Assembly (NCBI RefSeq): GCF_000317895.1
Contig: NC_019567.1
Location: 496,001-560,000 of the forward strand
Length of the DNA: 64,000 nucleotides
Direction: 5' to 3'
Source: Bdellovibrio bacteriovorus str. Tiberius
GTDB lineage: Bacteria; Bdellovibrionota; Bdellovibrionia; Bdellovibrionales; Bdellovibrionaceae
This document shows positions 32,476 to 41,536 of this stretch, in pieces (the stretch's first letter is position 1; every line of letters begins with the position of its first letter). A program made the position numbers and the translations under genes. Below the pieces are notes generated by a model. That model was given only the letters and a program-made list of their open reading frames with translations. It searched no databases and was not told where the DNA came from.

Positions 32476-33885
32476 ATGTCTAAAATCTCGGCTATGATGG
32501 ATACGGGCAAACGCTCTCTGATGAACTCTCAGACGGCGTTGCAAACGGTCGGTCATAACATCGCCAATAAATCGACTGAAGGTTTCTCTCGTCAAAGAGT
32601 GGAGCTTCAGACGAACACGCCTATCACTGAAGGAAATCTTCAGATCGGGATGGGTGCCCGGGCAGGGGTCGTTACCCGCGTCAACAATCCATGGCTTGAA
32701 AAGCAAATCCAGCGCGAAGGCATGAGCATGGGCTTCCAGGACTCCCGTGCGGATGCTCTGGGTCGTGTTGAGCAGATTTACAATGAACAAAACAACAAGG
32801 GTTTGAATCAGTACATGACTGATTTCTTCAACTCTTTCCGTGAACTTTCCAACAACCCTGAAAGTTTGGCTTCCCGTACGATGGTGCGTGAATCCTCTGT
32901 GGCGCTGACCAAAGATTTCGGTCGCGTGGTGGGTCAGTTGAAGGCGGTTCAGGAAGACCTTGATGGTCAGATCAAAACGACCGTCGAAGAGGTCAACCAG
33001 TTGTCCAAAGAGATCGCCTCCCTGAACGAAAAGGTTCAGATGGTTGAGGTGCAGGGAACCCCTGCCAATGACGAGCGTGACCGCCGTGATCTTTTGTTGA
33101 AAAAACTGGGTGAAAAAATCGACATTTCCTGGGCTGAAGGCAGAGACGGCATGGTGACGGTGACTGCGGGTCGCACGGCGATTCTGGTTTCCGGTATCGG
33201 TTCTTCTGAATTGAAAGCCCGTCAGACGGATGCCCGTGACCGTGTGGAAGTCTTCTTTGAAGGCAGCAGTTCCACATCTGCGAACATCACCGAACAAATC
33301 ACCGGGGGCCGCATTGGTGGTGCCCTGGATGTGCGTGACAAGGTGATCGAGGATCTTTTGGGGCATGTTGATAACATGGCCTACACTTTGGCTAAAGAGG
33401 TCAATACCGCTCATATCGAGGGGTTTGATAAAAGCGGCCGCAATGGTGTTTTGTTCTTTGATATGCCTGATCAGGTAAAAGGCGCCGCATCGGTTATCGG
33501 TCTGAATAAGACTGTCTTTAACGATGTGGGAAGAATCGCGACTGGAGCCCAGCCGGGTGCTGCCGGTGACAACACCGTGGCCAATGTGATCTCGGCTTTG
33601 CAATATCGTCAGGTGATGGATGGTGGCACCTCCACATTGGATGATTACTACAGCACGCAGGTGGGGCAGATCGGTGCGGTGGCCCAGCGTGCGGTGAAAG
33701 CTCAGGAGTCACAGAAGAATGTGATTTCCCAGCTGACCAATATTCGTGAAAGCATTAGTGGCGTCAGCCTTGATGAAGAAACCACGAAGATGATCGAATT
33801 CCAAAAGACTTACGATGCGTCTGCGCGTTTGATCAAAACCGCCGACGAAATGTTTGATACAGTACTGAATCTAAAACGGATGTGA
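32476..33885 (+). CDS. flgK: Flagellar hook-associated protein 1, FlgK
   Basis: 469 residues. Forms the first hook-filament junction ring. The N-terminal helix region reads RSLMNSQTALQTVGHNIANK followed by STEGFSRQRVELQT; the C-terminal coiled-coil has the family end VSLDEETTKMIEFQKTYDAS, then ARLIKTADEMFDTVLNL. Shorter than enteric FlgK (~547), with the loss in the variable middle domain. Gene order flgM-flgN-flgK-flgL is standard; three bases separate it from flgL. Confidence 0.97.
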   Translation: MSKISAMMDTGKRSLMNSQTALQTVGHNIANKSTEGFSRQRVELQTNTPITEGNLQIGMGARAGVVTRVNNPWLEKQIQREGMSMGFQDSRADALGRVEQIYNEQNNKGLNQYMTDFFNSFRELSNNPESLASRTMVRESSVALTKDFGRVVGQLKAVQEDLDGQIKTTVEEVNQLSKEIASLNEKVQMVEVQGTPANDERDRRDLLLKKLGEKIDISWAEGRDGMVTVTAGRTAILVSGIGSSELKARQTDARDRVEVFFEGSSSTSANITEQITGGRIGGALDVRDKVIEDLLGHVDNMAYTLAKEVNTAHIEGFDKSGRNGVLFFDMPDQVKGAASVIGLNKTVFNDVGRIATGAQPGAAGDNTVANVISALQYRQVMDGGTSTLDDYYSTQVGQIGAVAQRAVKAQESQKNVISQLTNIRESISGVSLDEETTKMIEFQKTYDASARLIKTADEMFDTVLNLKRM

Positions 33886-33888
33886 TGA

Positions 33889-34974
33889 GTGAGAATCGCG
33901 GATAAGATGTCTTTCAATCAGGTAAACCAGAATCTGACCAAGAACCGGTCAGAGATGGCTGATTTGCAGAATCAGGCTGCGACTCAAAAGCGTATCAACA
34001 AGCCGTCGGATGACCCTTTGGCTTCGGCGCGTGTTCTGACGGCGCGAACCGAAGAACGCGGCAACACTCAGTTCATTAAAAACATCAATAACGCCCGAAG
34101 CTTCCTGGAGTTTTCGGATCAGTCCCTGAGCGAACTGACCGAGATCCTGGTGCGCGCAAAAGAACTGGCAGTCAGCCAGTCGAATGATGCCAGCGGTAAC
34201 GAAGAAAGCCGAATGGTCACTGCCAGCGAGATCGAGCAGATCTACAATCAGTCCATCCAGATCGGTAACCGCAAGCTGGGTGAAAGATATATCTTCGGGG
34301 GTCAGAAGACCCAGAATACGCCATTCAATCAGACCGGCGAGTACTTTGGTAACGACTCGGACATGAAGATTCAGACCCAGAAGGATTCCTTCGTGGCGAT
34401 GAACCTTCCGGGCAGCAAAGTGTTCTTGGGCCGTGGTTTGGGCGGGGACGGGATTGTTCGTGCCCAGTACGAGACTCCTACGGATGTAGAGTCCCTGAAG
34501 GACTTCCAAAATCAGGAAATCGAGCGTCAACAGATCAATGAGGAAGTGGACTCCAACTTCCTGACAACACGTGGTCCTGCGTCAGAGTCGGGCCGCCAAA
34601 GCCGCGCTGACAGGCAGGATCCGGTGACGGGCTCTGTGGGCGTGAATTTGTTCTCGACGCTTAAGAATCTGGAGATTTCCCTGAAAACCAACGATAAATC
34701 GGGGGTTCAGGAGGCTTTGGATACCCTGGATCAGGCTATTTCCCAGGTGGTTTTGGCTCGTTCCGAAGTTGGGTCCAGAATTATGGCCGTCAATAGCACC
34801 AACGATTCCCTGCAAAAGGCCGTGGTGGACAATAAAGTAACGGCTTCCCAGCTGGAAGATGCCGATGCTTTCCAGGTTATTTCCGACATCAATAAGACCG
34901 ATAGCACCCTCAAAGCGACTCTCGAAACGTCCGGTAAGCTTATTCAGCCAAGCCTTCTTGACTTTCTAAGATAA
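33889..34974 (+). CDS. flgL: Flagellar hook-associated protein 3, FlgL
   Basis: 361 residues starting at GTG 33889, which gives the expected N-terminus MRIADKMSFNQVNQNLTKNR. It forms the second junction ring and joins the flagellin. The N-terminal flagellin-like helix contains KRINKPSDDPLASARVLTAR and the C-terminus LARSEVGSRIMAVNSTNDSL. A middle segment SGRQSRADRQDPVTG has low-complexity charge. Its stop is 60 bases before csrA, a gap with a sigma-28-like promoter. Confidence 0.95.
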   Translation: MRIADKMSFNQVNQNLTKNRSEMADLQNQAATQKRINKPSDDPLASARVLTARTEERGNTQFIKNINNARSFLEFSDQSLSELTEILVRAKELAVSQSNDASGNEESRMVTASEIEQIYNQSIQIGNRKLGERYIFGGQKTQNTPFNQTGEYFGNDSDMKIQTQKDSFVAMNLPGSKVFLGRGLGGDGIVRAQYETPTDVESLKDFQNQEIERQQINEEVDSNFLTTRGPASESGRQSRADRQDPVTGSVGVNLFSTLKNLEISLKTNDKSGVQEALDTLDQAISQVVLARSEVGSRIMAVNSTNDSLQKAVVDNKVTASQLEDADAFQVISDINKTDSTLKATLETSGKLIQPSLLDFLR

Positions 34975-34984
34975 AAATAATACC

Positions 34985-35011
34985 TACAGTTCCGCTTAAA
35001 ACTACCGATAA
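34985..35011 (+). promoter_or_regulatory. Sigma-28-like promoter of csrA
   Basis: TACAGTTC (34985-34992), 11-base spacer, ACCGATAA (35004-35011): two mismatches in total to TAAAGTTC-N11-GCCGATAA. The predicted transcript would have a ~17-base leader containing AAAAGGAG before the ATG at 35035. Confidence 0.65.
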
Positions 35012-35034
35012 CGACTGCAGCAAAAGGAGTTGTC

Positions 35035-35262
35035 ATGCTGGTTCTCACACGGAAGTTGGGTGAAAGCATCGCTATCGATGACCACATCAAAATCAGAGTA
35101 GTTCAAATTAAAGGTAAACAGGTCCGTCTAGGCATCGAAGCGCCCAAAGATACCAAAATCCACCGTGAAGAAGTTTACGTTGCGATCCAGGACCAGAATC
35201 AGCAATCTGCTACCACAGATGCCGATAAAACACGCAATATCGCTAAGTTGTTGAAACCATAG
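35035..35262 (+). CDS. csrA: Carbon storage regulator CsrA
   Basis: 75 residues. A homodimeric RNA-binding protein that recognises GGA in hairpin loops and blocks or stabilises mRNAs. MLVLTRKLGESIAIDDHIKI is the family start, with the RNA-contacting VRLGIEAPKDTKIHREEVY (R44-type residue present) and a short variable tail. In flagellated bacteria outside the gammaproteobacteria it represses flagellin synthesis and is held by FliW. AAAGGAG is well spaced before ATG, and a sigma-28-like promoter precedes it. The partner gene fliW is 266 bases downstream. Confidence 0.97.
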   Translation: MLVLTRKLGESIAIDDHIKIRVVQIKGKQVRLGIEAPKDTKIHREEVYVAIQDQNQQSATTDADKTRNIAKLLKP

Positions 35263-35284
35263 TAGGTTTTTAATACTTGTGAGC

Positions 35285-35320
35285 AAAAAGGCCTGTGGCA
35301 GAGATGCCGGGCCTTTTTTC
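35285..35320 (+). terminator. Rho-independent terminator of csrA
   Basis: AAAAAGGCC pairs with GGCCTTTTTT around a loop that itself can fold (GGCA-GAGA-TGCC). A six-T tract follows. Confidence 0.88.
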
Positions 35321-35527
35321 GTTTCTAACGACGTGGGTGTTTTGTCCTCGGTAGGGACGTCTTTCTCTTTGCAGTGGCCGCTGTCAGCCTGAAGCGCCCA
35401 GTCACGTCTACTAGATTTTAATTGAGTCTCCCTAGATTTAGGTCCAGATTTATAGATGTATTCACCATCATAGCGCCTTGGTGTGTCTAAAATAAGGGTG
35501 AATCCTGAGTACCTTTTGGGAGGATGA
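35321..35527 (+). other. Non-coding gap between csrA and fliW
   Basis: About 207 bp without a convincing gene. It contains a short direct repeat CTAGATTT (in TCTACTAGATTTTAATTG and CCCTAGATTTAGG) and a GTACCTTTTGGGAGG stretch that serves as the fliW ribosome binding region. fliW must have its own promoter here because of the csrA terminator. Confidence 0.4.
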
Positions 35528-36055
35528 ATGATCATTTCAACATCGAGATTCGGCCAAGTTGAGCTGAAACAAGAAGATGTTCTGACTTTCACCGAAGGCC
35601 TGTTGGGCTTCGCTGATTTGCGCAAGTTCGTCCTTCTTGACGATCCGAATGATGAAATCTTCGCGTGGTTGCAAAGCTGTGAAGCCCCTGCAATTGCATT
35701 CCCGGTACTTGAGCCTGAATTGTTTGCTCCTCAGTACAAAGCAACCCTGACCAAAGGTGATATGGAAGCTTTGAAACTGACGGCTCAGGACAAAGCTCGC
35801 TACTTCTCTATCGTGACTATTCCGGATGATCCTACTTTGATGACTGCGAACCTGAAAGCTCCAGTCGTTGTGAACATTGAAGCCCGTACGGCTCGTCAGT
35901 GTGTTCTTCAGGATAACAACCTGGCTATCCGCGAGCCTATCTTCACCAAGCTGCAACAGCGTGTGGTGCAGAATCCGGCTGTCGCAATCAAAAATCAATC
36001 CACCGGGATTGATGTGGCGACCAAGCTGCATGTTGTTCGCGACGCTGAACTTTAA
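35528..36055 (+). CDS. fliW: Flagellar assembly factor FliW
   Basis: 175 residues, slightly longer than B. subtilis FliW (~143). FliW binds CsrA to relieve its repression of flagellin, and is itself displaced by free flagellin, giving a three-part switch. Family pattern: FGQVELKQEDVLTFTEGLLG, then FADLRKFVLLDD, FAWLQSCEAPAIAFPVLEP, SIVTIPDDPTLMTANLKAPV and VLQDNNLAIREPIF. GGGAGG stands four bases before ATG. It ends at a two-way terminator shared with a leftward gene. Confidence 0.94.
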   Translation: MIISTSRFGQVELKQEDVLTFTEGLLGFADLRKFVLLDDPNDEIFAWLQSCEAPAIAFPVLEPELFAPQYKATLTKGDMEALKLTAQDKARYFSIVTIPDDPTLMTANLKAPVVVNIEARTARQCVLQDNNLAIREPIFTKLQQRVVQNPAVAIKNQSTGIDVATKLHVVRDAEL

Positions 36056-36076
36056 TCTTTAAAGATTCAGAAAATG

Positions 36077-36104
36077 AAAAGGAGCCCCAAGGGCTCCTTT
36101 TTTT
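36077..36104. terminator. Bidirectional terminator between fliW and the coiled-coil protein gene
   Basis: AAAAGGAGCCC and GGGCTCCTTTT pair around CAA, with A- and T-tracts on both sides, between two converging genes. Confidence 0.9.
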
Positions 36105-36121
36105 ATTTGTGCGCAAGTCAT

Positions 36122-37072
36122 CTATTCCAAAGCGCTGAGTTCGGCGTTTTTTTCAATCAAAGAGGATTCCAGGCGACGGATCTGCTGTCGCTGTTGTTCG
36201 ACGGCACGCTGGGTTTGCAGCAACTGGCGGCGCAGGGAAAAGTCGTTGGTGGTGGTTTCATAGATGTTCTCTTGCAGGGACTGGATCTGGGAACGGCGGA
36301 TGGCGATTTCTTCCTGCAGGTTGCTGCGGTCCTGATTCAGATCCGACAGGGCCTGTTCGCGGGCTTGCTGCACGCTTTGTGGGCCTTGCAGAGCTTGCGA
36401 GGAAAGCAGCAGCTTTTCGTTTTGCATAAGTTCCATCTGCTGCTGTTGTTGCAACAGCAGATTATTCAGGTCATCCAGACGTGCCTGTCGTGCCGTCAGG
36501 TCGTTGGTGTTCTGCTGCCAATAGATGATTTCATCCTGAGTCTGGCGAATGTAGTTTTCTTGCGAGCGAATGTTTTCATCAATCTGATTGCGCGCCACCT
36601 GGGCCTGACTGCTTTGCAGGCGCAGGGCTTTATCGGCCCGGCGGTTGATGTCTTCGGCCAGGCGGTCATAGGAATTTAACTCGCTGACGAAGTTTTGCAG
36701 TTCCAGACTGCTGCTTTGAAGTTCCGAGGAAAAGGTGTCAGCAGTCGGGGCCTGGCTTTCTTCCTGCTGTCGTGCCCGCAGGCTTTCCAGCGACTGCTGG
36801 GATTGCTGCAGGCTTGCGTTGGCTTCTATCAGCTGCTGCTGCAGGGTCAGAGCTTCTTGCTGCAGACGGGCCTTGGTTGCGGTGACAGTGCGGTTTTCAG
36901 GCGGGGGGGACACAACAACGGGGATCGAGGCGGGACGACGGGCCCGGGTCAGCTCGGCTTGTTCAACCAAGGCATCTTGGGTGGTTTTAATTCCCTTATA
37001 GGAAAAATAGAGCCAGATGGATGCGCCGATAATCACGGCCAGACCCAGCAGGAAAAAGTTCTTTCGTGTCAT
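36122..37072 (-). CDS. Membrane-anchored coiled-coil protein of unknown function
   Basis: 316 residues. One transmembrane helix near the N-terminus (FFLLGLAVIIGASIWLYFSY), a short Pro-rich linker (SIPVVVSPPPENR), then ~250 residues of nearly unbroken heptad, Gln/Glu/Leu-rich coiled coil (QQQLIEANASLQQSQQSLES; LEEIAIRRSQIQSLQENIYE-like repeats). The layout suggests an inner-membrane protein with a long periplasmic or cytoplasmic rod, possibly a scaffold. It does not match a named flagellar gene I know. Its neighbours are fliW (convergent) and rmuC (same strand, 109 bases upstream). Confidence 0.75.
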   Translation of the reverse strand: MTRKNFFLLGLAVIIGASIWLYFSYKGIKTTQDALVEQAELTRARRPASIPVVVSPPPENRTVTATKARLQQEALTLQQQLIEANASLQQSQQSLESLRARQQEESQAPTADTFSSELQSSSLELQNFVSELNSYDRLAEDINRRADKALRLQSSQAQVARNQIDENIRSQENYIRQTQDEIIYWQQNTNDLTARQARLDDLNNLLLQQQQQMELMQNEKLLLSSQALQGPQSVQQAREQALSDLNQDRSNLQEEIAIRRSQIQSLQENIYETTTNDFSLRRQLLQTQRAVEQQRQQIRRLESSLIEKNAELSALE

Positions 37073-37180
37073 GAGGCCCCTTGAACAGGCTAAGTTTCCA
37101 GGGGATCAGGCTCAATCAAATGCAGTGATATTTGCGGTGGAACAAGTGGGGGCTTTGCGCGAACACAGAGCCCGCGGCCT

Positions 37181-38419
37181 TTAGGCCTGTTCCAGCTGGG
37201 GCAGGGATTTTTCAGTCTTGGCACCCAGGCGTTTCAGGTCTTCGACCTGATCGATCAGATTGCCGCGTCCTTCAGAAACTTTCTTCAAAACATCTTCATG
37301 GGCTTTCTGGGCGGCGCCCAGTTTTTCGCCCAAGTGCTGAAGGTCCTTCAGCAGACCTGCGAATTTTTCATAAAGCAGTCCACCGCGTTTGGCGATTTCC
37401 AAAGCGTTCTTTTCCTGACGATCCTGTTTCCACAAAGCTGCCACAGTTCTTAGGGTCGCCAGCAAAGTCGTCGGGCTGACGATGGCGATGTTTCTTTCCC
37501 ACGCGTACTGGAAGATTTCAGGCTTCAGCTTGAAGGCCAAAGCAAATGCCGGCTCCAAAGGCATGAACAGAATCACAAAGTCCGGGGAAATCAGTTTGTC
37601 AGCCGCGTGGTATTTCTTTTCAGAAAGACCGTCGATGTGTTTTTTCAGGGATTCAATGTGCAGTTTTCCCAGACGTTCCTGTTCTTCAGCGGTTTCGGCG
37701 GAAGAATACTGCTCGTAAGCGATCAACGTCATTTTGGAATCGACGATCAGATGTTTTTCATCCGGCAGGTTCACGATCACATCCGGGCGCAGGATCTGAC
37801 CGTCTTCGCCACGCAGATCCATGTCAGTGCCCTGGATCACGTATTCTTCACCTTTGCGCAGGCCGGATCTTTCCAGAATGTTTTCCAGAATCAGCTCGCC
37901 CCAGTTGCCCTGGGTTTTCACTTCGCCCTTAAGGGCTTTTGTCAGATTCTGGGTTTCAGCGGACATGACTTTGTTCAGTTCCATCAGCTTCGTCAGCTCG
38001 CCACGCAAAACGCCGCGCTCGGAACGTTCGGTGGAATAAGTTTCTTCCACTTTCTTTTCGAAGTCCTTGATGCGTTCTTTCAGCGGCTCCAGCACAGAAG
38101 AGATGTTTTTGTGATTCTGGTCGGTGAATTTGGCGGACTTTTCTTCAAAGATCTTTTGCGCCATCACCTCAAACTGGGTGTTCATGCGCTGGGAAAGCTC
38201 TTCCTGTTGTTTACGGGCGTCCACCATCAGGCTTTTTTGTTCTGACAGGCTTTGTGAAAGAAGATCAGCTTTCATCTGGGCCGTGGACAGGTCGGCTTCC
38301 AGTTGGGATTTTTCAGAGGCAAACTGCGCTTTCAGCTTGAAATACACCAGCAGTCCGGAAATCACCGCGCCGGCAGCAAAAGCCATCAAAGTCATGCCAT
38401 TCATAAAAACCCCCTTCAT
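37181..38419 (-). CDS. rmuC: DNA recombination protein RmuC family
   Basis: 412 residues. N-terminal transmembrane helix (MTLMAFAAGAVISGLLVYF), long coiled coil, then the RmuC nuclease-like domain: GNWGELILENILERSGLRKG, PDVIVNLPDEKHLIVDSKMT, LIAYEQYSSAE, and IAIVSPTTLLATLRTVAALW. RmuC limits inversion at short inverted repeats in E. coli; its biochemistry is not settled. AAGGAGG lies eight bases before ATG 38419; a second ATG (38404) also has a ribosome binding site. Divergent from menA. Confidence 0.94.
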   Translation of the reverse strand: MKGVFMNGMTLMAFAAGAVISGLLVYFKLKAQFASEKSQLEADLSTAQMKADLLSQSLSEQKSLMVDARKQQEELSQRMNTQFEVMAQKIFEEKSAKFTDQNHKNISSVLEPLKERIKDFEKKVEETYSTERSERGVLRGELTKLMELNKVMSAETQNLTKALKGEVKTQGNWGELILENILERSGLRKGEEYVIQGTDMDLRGEDGQILRPDVIVNLPDEKHLIVDSKMTLIAYEQYSSAETAEEQERLGKLHIESLKKHIDGLSEKKYHAADKLISPDFVILFMPLEPAFALAFKLKPEIFQYAWERNIAIVSPTTLLATLRTVAALWKQDRQEKNALEIAKRGGLLYEKFAGLLKDLQHLGEKLGAAQKAHEDVLKKVSEGRGNLIDQVEDLKRLGAKTEKSLPQLEQA

Positions 38420-38508
38420 TCGGAAAACCTCCTTCTTTTGCCCTTAGAAATTCTTTTGGTCACGCGAAAAGAATCTGATACAAAGAGGTTGGATTTTAAC
38501 CCTTAACA

Positions 38509-39408
38509 ATGCGATGCAAAATGACCTCTGCGACCCAGATTAAAAGTATTCTTCTCGCTTTTCGCCCTAAAACTTTGACTGCTGCCCTGGTGCCCTGTGT
38601 GGCGGGGACGGCTCTGGTAAAGGCCATTGGTCTTTCCTGGGATGGCTGGGTTTTGTTTTACGCATTGATGGCTTCTTTCCTGATTCAGATCGGGACCAAT
38701 CTGGTGAACGATGCCGTGGACTTTAAAAAGGGTGCGGATACGGAAAAACGCATCGGCCCTCAGCGTATCACCCAAGCCGGCATTTTGACGGCCAATCAGG
38801 TGATGCTGCTGGGTTCGCTTTGTTTCGCCTTGGCCGTGATGTGCGGGATCCCGCTGGTGCTGAAAGGCGGCTGGGTGATCGTGGCCATTGGGGTGGCGTC
38901 GGTGCTGATGGGTTATTCCTATACGGCGGGCCCATTTCCGTTGGCTTACCTTGGATTGGGCGATCTGTTTGTGATCATCTTCTTTGGTTTGTTGGCGGTG
39001 ACGGGGATTGTGTTCCTGAATACCGGTGAATGGCTGTCTGAAGCGTTTGTATTGGGCCTGCAGATCGGTTTGCACGCGACAGTGCTGATTGCGATCAACA
39101 ACTTGCGCGATCATGCCGGTGATCGTCTGGTGAACAAAAAAACCCTGGCGGTGCGTTTTGGTGTGAAATTCTCTCGCTGGGAAATTGCGGCCTTGGCATT
39201 CCTGCCGTTTGTTCTCAATCTGTACTGGTGGTTTGAAGGTTACAAGATCGCGGCGATTGTCTCGATGTTTGCTTTGCCTTTGGCAGTGAAGATCACAAAA
39301 AATGTTTTCGCCACGGAGCCAAGTCCGGCATACAATAAATTCCTGGGGCAGGCAGCGGGATTGCATCTGCTCTTTGGACTTCTTATTGCGATTGGATTTG
39401 CCTTTTGA
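38509..39408 (+). CDS. menA: 1,4-dihydroxy-2-naphthoate polyprenyltransferase
   Basis: 299 residues of UbiA-superfamily membrane enzyme that joins the polyprenyl tail to DHNA, giving demethylmenaquinone. Opening LLAFRPKTLTAALVPCVAGT; first Asp motif IGTNLVNDAVDFKKGADTEK; second motif INNLRDHAGDRLVNKKTLAV; eight or nine hydrophobic helices. ATG at 38509 or 38521 could be used. It heads the menA-menC-menE operon, overlapping menC, so the assignment to menaquinone is firm. Confidence 0.95.
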   Translation: MRCKMTSATQIKSILLAFRPKTLTAALVPCVAGTALVKAIGLSWDGWVLFYALMASFLIQIGTNLVNDAVDFKKGADTEKRIGPQRITQAGILTANQVMLLGSLCFALAVMCGIPLVLKGGWVIVAIGVASVLMGYSYTAGPFPLAYLGLGDLFVIIFFGLLAVTGIVFLNTGEWLSEAFVLGLQIGLHATVLIAINNLRDHAGDRLVNKKTLAVRFGVKFSRWEIAALAFLPFVLNLYWWFEGYKIAAIVSMFALPLAVKITKNVFATEPSPAYNKFLGQAAGLHLLFGLLIAIGFAF

Positions 39409-40397
39409 TCAAGATCAGCTACAGCCCCTACACTCTGAAGCCTGTCCAGTCCCTGAATGCCGCCACAGCGGCCACCGCGCGTGAAGGGATTCTGCTGAAG
39501 GTTGAGTGGAATGACGGGCTTTATGGCTTTGCGGATCTGCATCCGTGGCCTGAGCTGGGGGATCTGTCCCTGGAAGAACAGCTTTCTGATCTGCGTATGG
39601 GGCGCATGACCACACAGATTGAGCAAAGCATCTGGCTGGCCCGTCGAGACGCGCTTCTTCGCAAAGAAAAGAAACACGTCTTTGATGGCGGCGAAAAAGT
39701 CAAAAACAACTATCTGCTTTCCCACTTTCAGGACCTGAAGCCCGGTTTTTTGGATGGACTGAAAAACGAAGGCTACACCACCGTCAAAGTCAAAATGGGC
39801 CGTGACCTGCAAAAAGAAGCAGACATGTTGACCCATATCGCAGCTTCCGGCATGCGCATGCGCCTGGATTTCAATGCGTTGGGAAGCTGGCAGACTTTTG
39901 AAAAGTTCATGGTGAATCTGCCGCTGACGGTGCGTCCGCTGATTGAATACGTTGAAGATCCCTTTCCGTTTGATTTTCACGCCTGGGGTGAAGCCCGCAA
40001 GCTGGCCAAAATCGCGTTGGACAATCAGTACGACAAAGTGCCGTGGGGCAAGATTGCTTCAGCGCCTTTTGATGTGATCGTGATTAAGCCCGCAAAGACC
40101 GACGTCGACAAGGCGGTGGCCCAATGCCAGAAGTGGAACCTGAAACTGGCGGTGACCAGCTATATGGATCATCCGGTGGGTGTGGTGCATGCCGTGGGTG
40201 TGGCGATGGAATTAAAAGACAAGTACGGGGATATGATTCTTGAATCCGGCTGTCTGACTCATCGCCTGTACCAGATGGATTCTTTTGCGGCCGAGCTTTC
40301 CACCCAAGGACCGTATCTTTTGAAGAACAAAGGCACCGGCGTGGGCTTTGATAAATTGCTAAAGGACCTGACGTGGTATCAGCTCAAAGTCCGATAG
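39405..40397 (+). CDS. menC: o-Succinylbenzoate synthase
   Basis: 330 residues, enolase superfamily. Dehydrates SHCHC to o-succinylbenzoate in menaquinone synthesis. The start is TTG at 39405, overlapping the menA stop. Catalytic residues of the barrel are visible in order: KVKMG (catalytic Lys pair), RLDFNA (metal Asp), IEYVEDPF (metal Glu), IALDNQYDK (metal Asp) and DVIVIKPAK (second Lys). The short capping domain fits the divergent proteobacterial MenC type. It overlaps menE by 25 bases. Confidence 0.92.
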   Translation: MIKISYSPYTLKPVQSLNAATAATAREGILLKVEWNDGLYGFADLHPWPELGDLSLEEQLSDLRMGRMTTQIEQSIWLARRDALLRKEKKHVFDGGEKVKNNYLLSHFQDLKPGFLDGLKNEGYTTVKVKMGRDLQKEADMLTHIAASGMRMRLDFNALGSWQTFEKFMVNLPLTVRPLIEYVEDPFPFDFHAWGEARKLAKIALDNQYDKVPWGKIASAPFDVIVIKPAKTDVDKAVAQCQKWNLKLAVTSYMDHPVGVVHAVGVAMELKDKYGDMILESGCLTHRLYQMDSFAAELSTQGPYLLKNKGTGVGFDKLLKDLTWYQLKVR

Positions 40398-41536
40398 ATC
40401 TTCATTGTGAATCCAACGAAATCCTGCTGAATCCACGCTGGCCTGAAACGGACTATCAGGCTTTGTACCGTCTTGCGGAAAAAAGCCAGAGCGAGAAAAA
40501 TCTGAAAAGTCATGTGTGGATCGCAACATCCGGTTCCACCGCAAACTCCATTTCGGCGACCAAGCTTGTGGCCTTGTCGAAACAGGCCCTGATGGCGTCG
40601 GCGCGGGCAGTGAATCTTCATTTGCAAAGTTCTGCCAAAGATGTGTGGACTCAGGTACTGCCGCATTTTCATGTGGGTGGGTTGGGTATTGAAATCCGCG
40701 CGCACCTAAGCGGCGCTAAGGTCGTCAACGCCCTGAAGGACGGGCGCTGGGACGTTCAGCACTTTTACGATGTGCTGGTTTCTGAAGGCTGCACTTTGTC
40801 GGCTTTGGTGCCGACGCAAGTTTATGATCTGGTTTCCCATGGTTTGAAGGCGCCAGCGACTTTGCGAGCGATCGTCGTTGGTGGCGGAGCCTTTGAAGCG
40901 GACCTATACAAAAAAGCGCGCGCACTGGGGTGGCCGGTGCTGCCAAGTTATGGGATGAGCGAAACCGCCTCCCAGATCGCCACGGCGTCTTTGGACAGTC
41001 TGAAACAAGATGAGTTTCCACCCGTGGGTTTGTTGACTCATGCGAAGGCCCGCCAGAATGATGGCGGTTATCTTGAAGTATGGGCGGAATCTTTATTCAC
41101 TTGTTATGCGCAGAATACCGAAACGGGTTCGCGCGTATGGGATCCAAAAACGGCGGACGGATGGTTTACGACGGAAGACAAGGGCTCGGTCGTGCATGAC
41201 AGTCTGCTGATTGAAGGCCGCAGCAAAGACTATGTCAAGATCGGTGGCGAAGCGACCAATGTGGCAAGACTTCGTTCGGTGCTTGAATCCTGTGCCTTGC
41301 ACTTGAATCCGCATTGGCCCACTCAAGTGACATTGTTGGACGTGCCTTCTGACAGACTGGGCGCTGAAATTCATCTGGTCAGTCTTTTATCTGAAGCCGA
41401 CACGGACAAAGTCCTGAAGCTGTATTCAGAAAAAGTGCTTCCCTTTGAAAAAGCACGTAAAATTTATTATATGAACGAAATCCCGCGCAGCGATTTGGGA
41501 AAGATCCTGTGGGCGGAGCTGAGGAGAAAACTATGA
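40373..41536 (+). CDS. menE: o-Succinylbenzoate-CoA ligase
   Basis: 387 residues from GTG 40373, which is inside the end of menC. It activates o-succinylbenzoate with ATP and CoA. It is short for the ANL superfamily (usual 450-500), lacking much of the N-terminal subdomain, but the core motifs are kept: A3 WIATSGSTANSISATKLV, A5 LPSYGMSETASQI, A8-like EGRSKDYVKIGGEATNV and A10 IPRSDLGKILWAEL with its lysine. The operon context makes MenE the best call. It overlaps the next start by 4 bases. Confidence 0.88.
   Translation: MVSAQSPIDLHCESNEILLNPRWPETDYQALYRLAEKSQSEKNLKSHVWIATSGSTANSISATKLVALSKQALMASARAVNLHLQSSAKDVWTQVLPHFHVGGLGIEIRAHLSGAKVVNALKDGRWDVQHFYDVLVSEGCTLSALVPTQVYDLVSHGLKAPATLRAIVVGGGAFEADLYKKARALGWPVLPSYGMSETASQIATASLDSLKQDEFPPVGLLTHAKARQNDGGYLEVWAESLFTCYAQNTETGSRVWDPKTADGWFTTEDKGSVVHDSLLIEGRSKDYVKIGGEATNVARLRSVLESCALHLNPHWPTQVTLLDVPSDRLGAEIHLVSLLSEADTDKVLKLYSEKVLPFEKARKIYYMNEIPRSDLGKILWAELRRKL

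Noticed and set aside
35128-35625. A 165-codon minus-strand frame across the csrA-fliW gap
   Set aside because: It overlaps both csrA and fliW antisense, has no ribosome binding site before either Met, and shows no domain. The shorter form starting opposite the fliW start is also unsupported.
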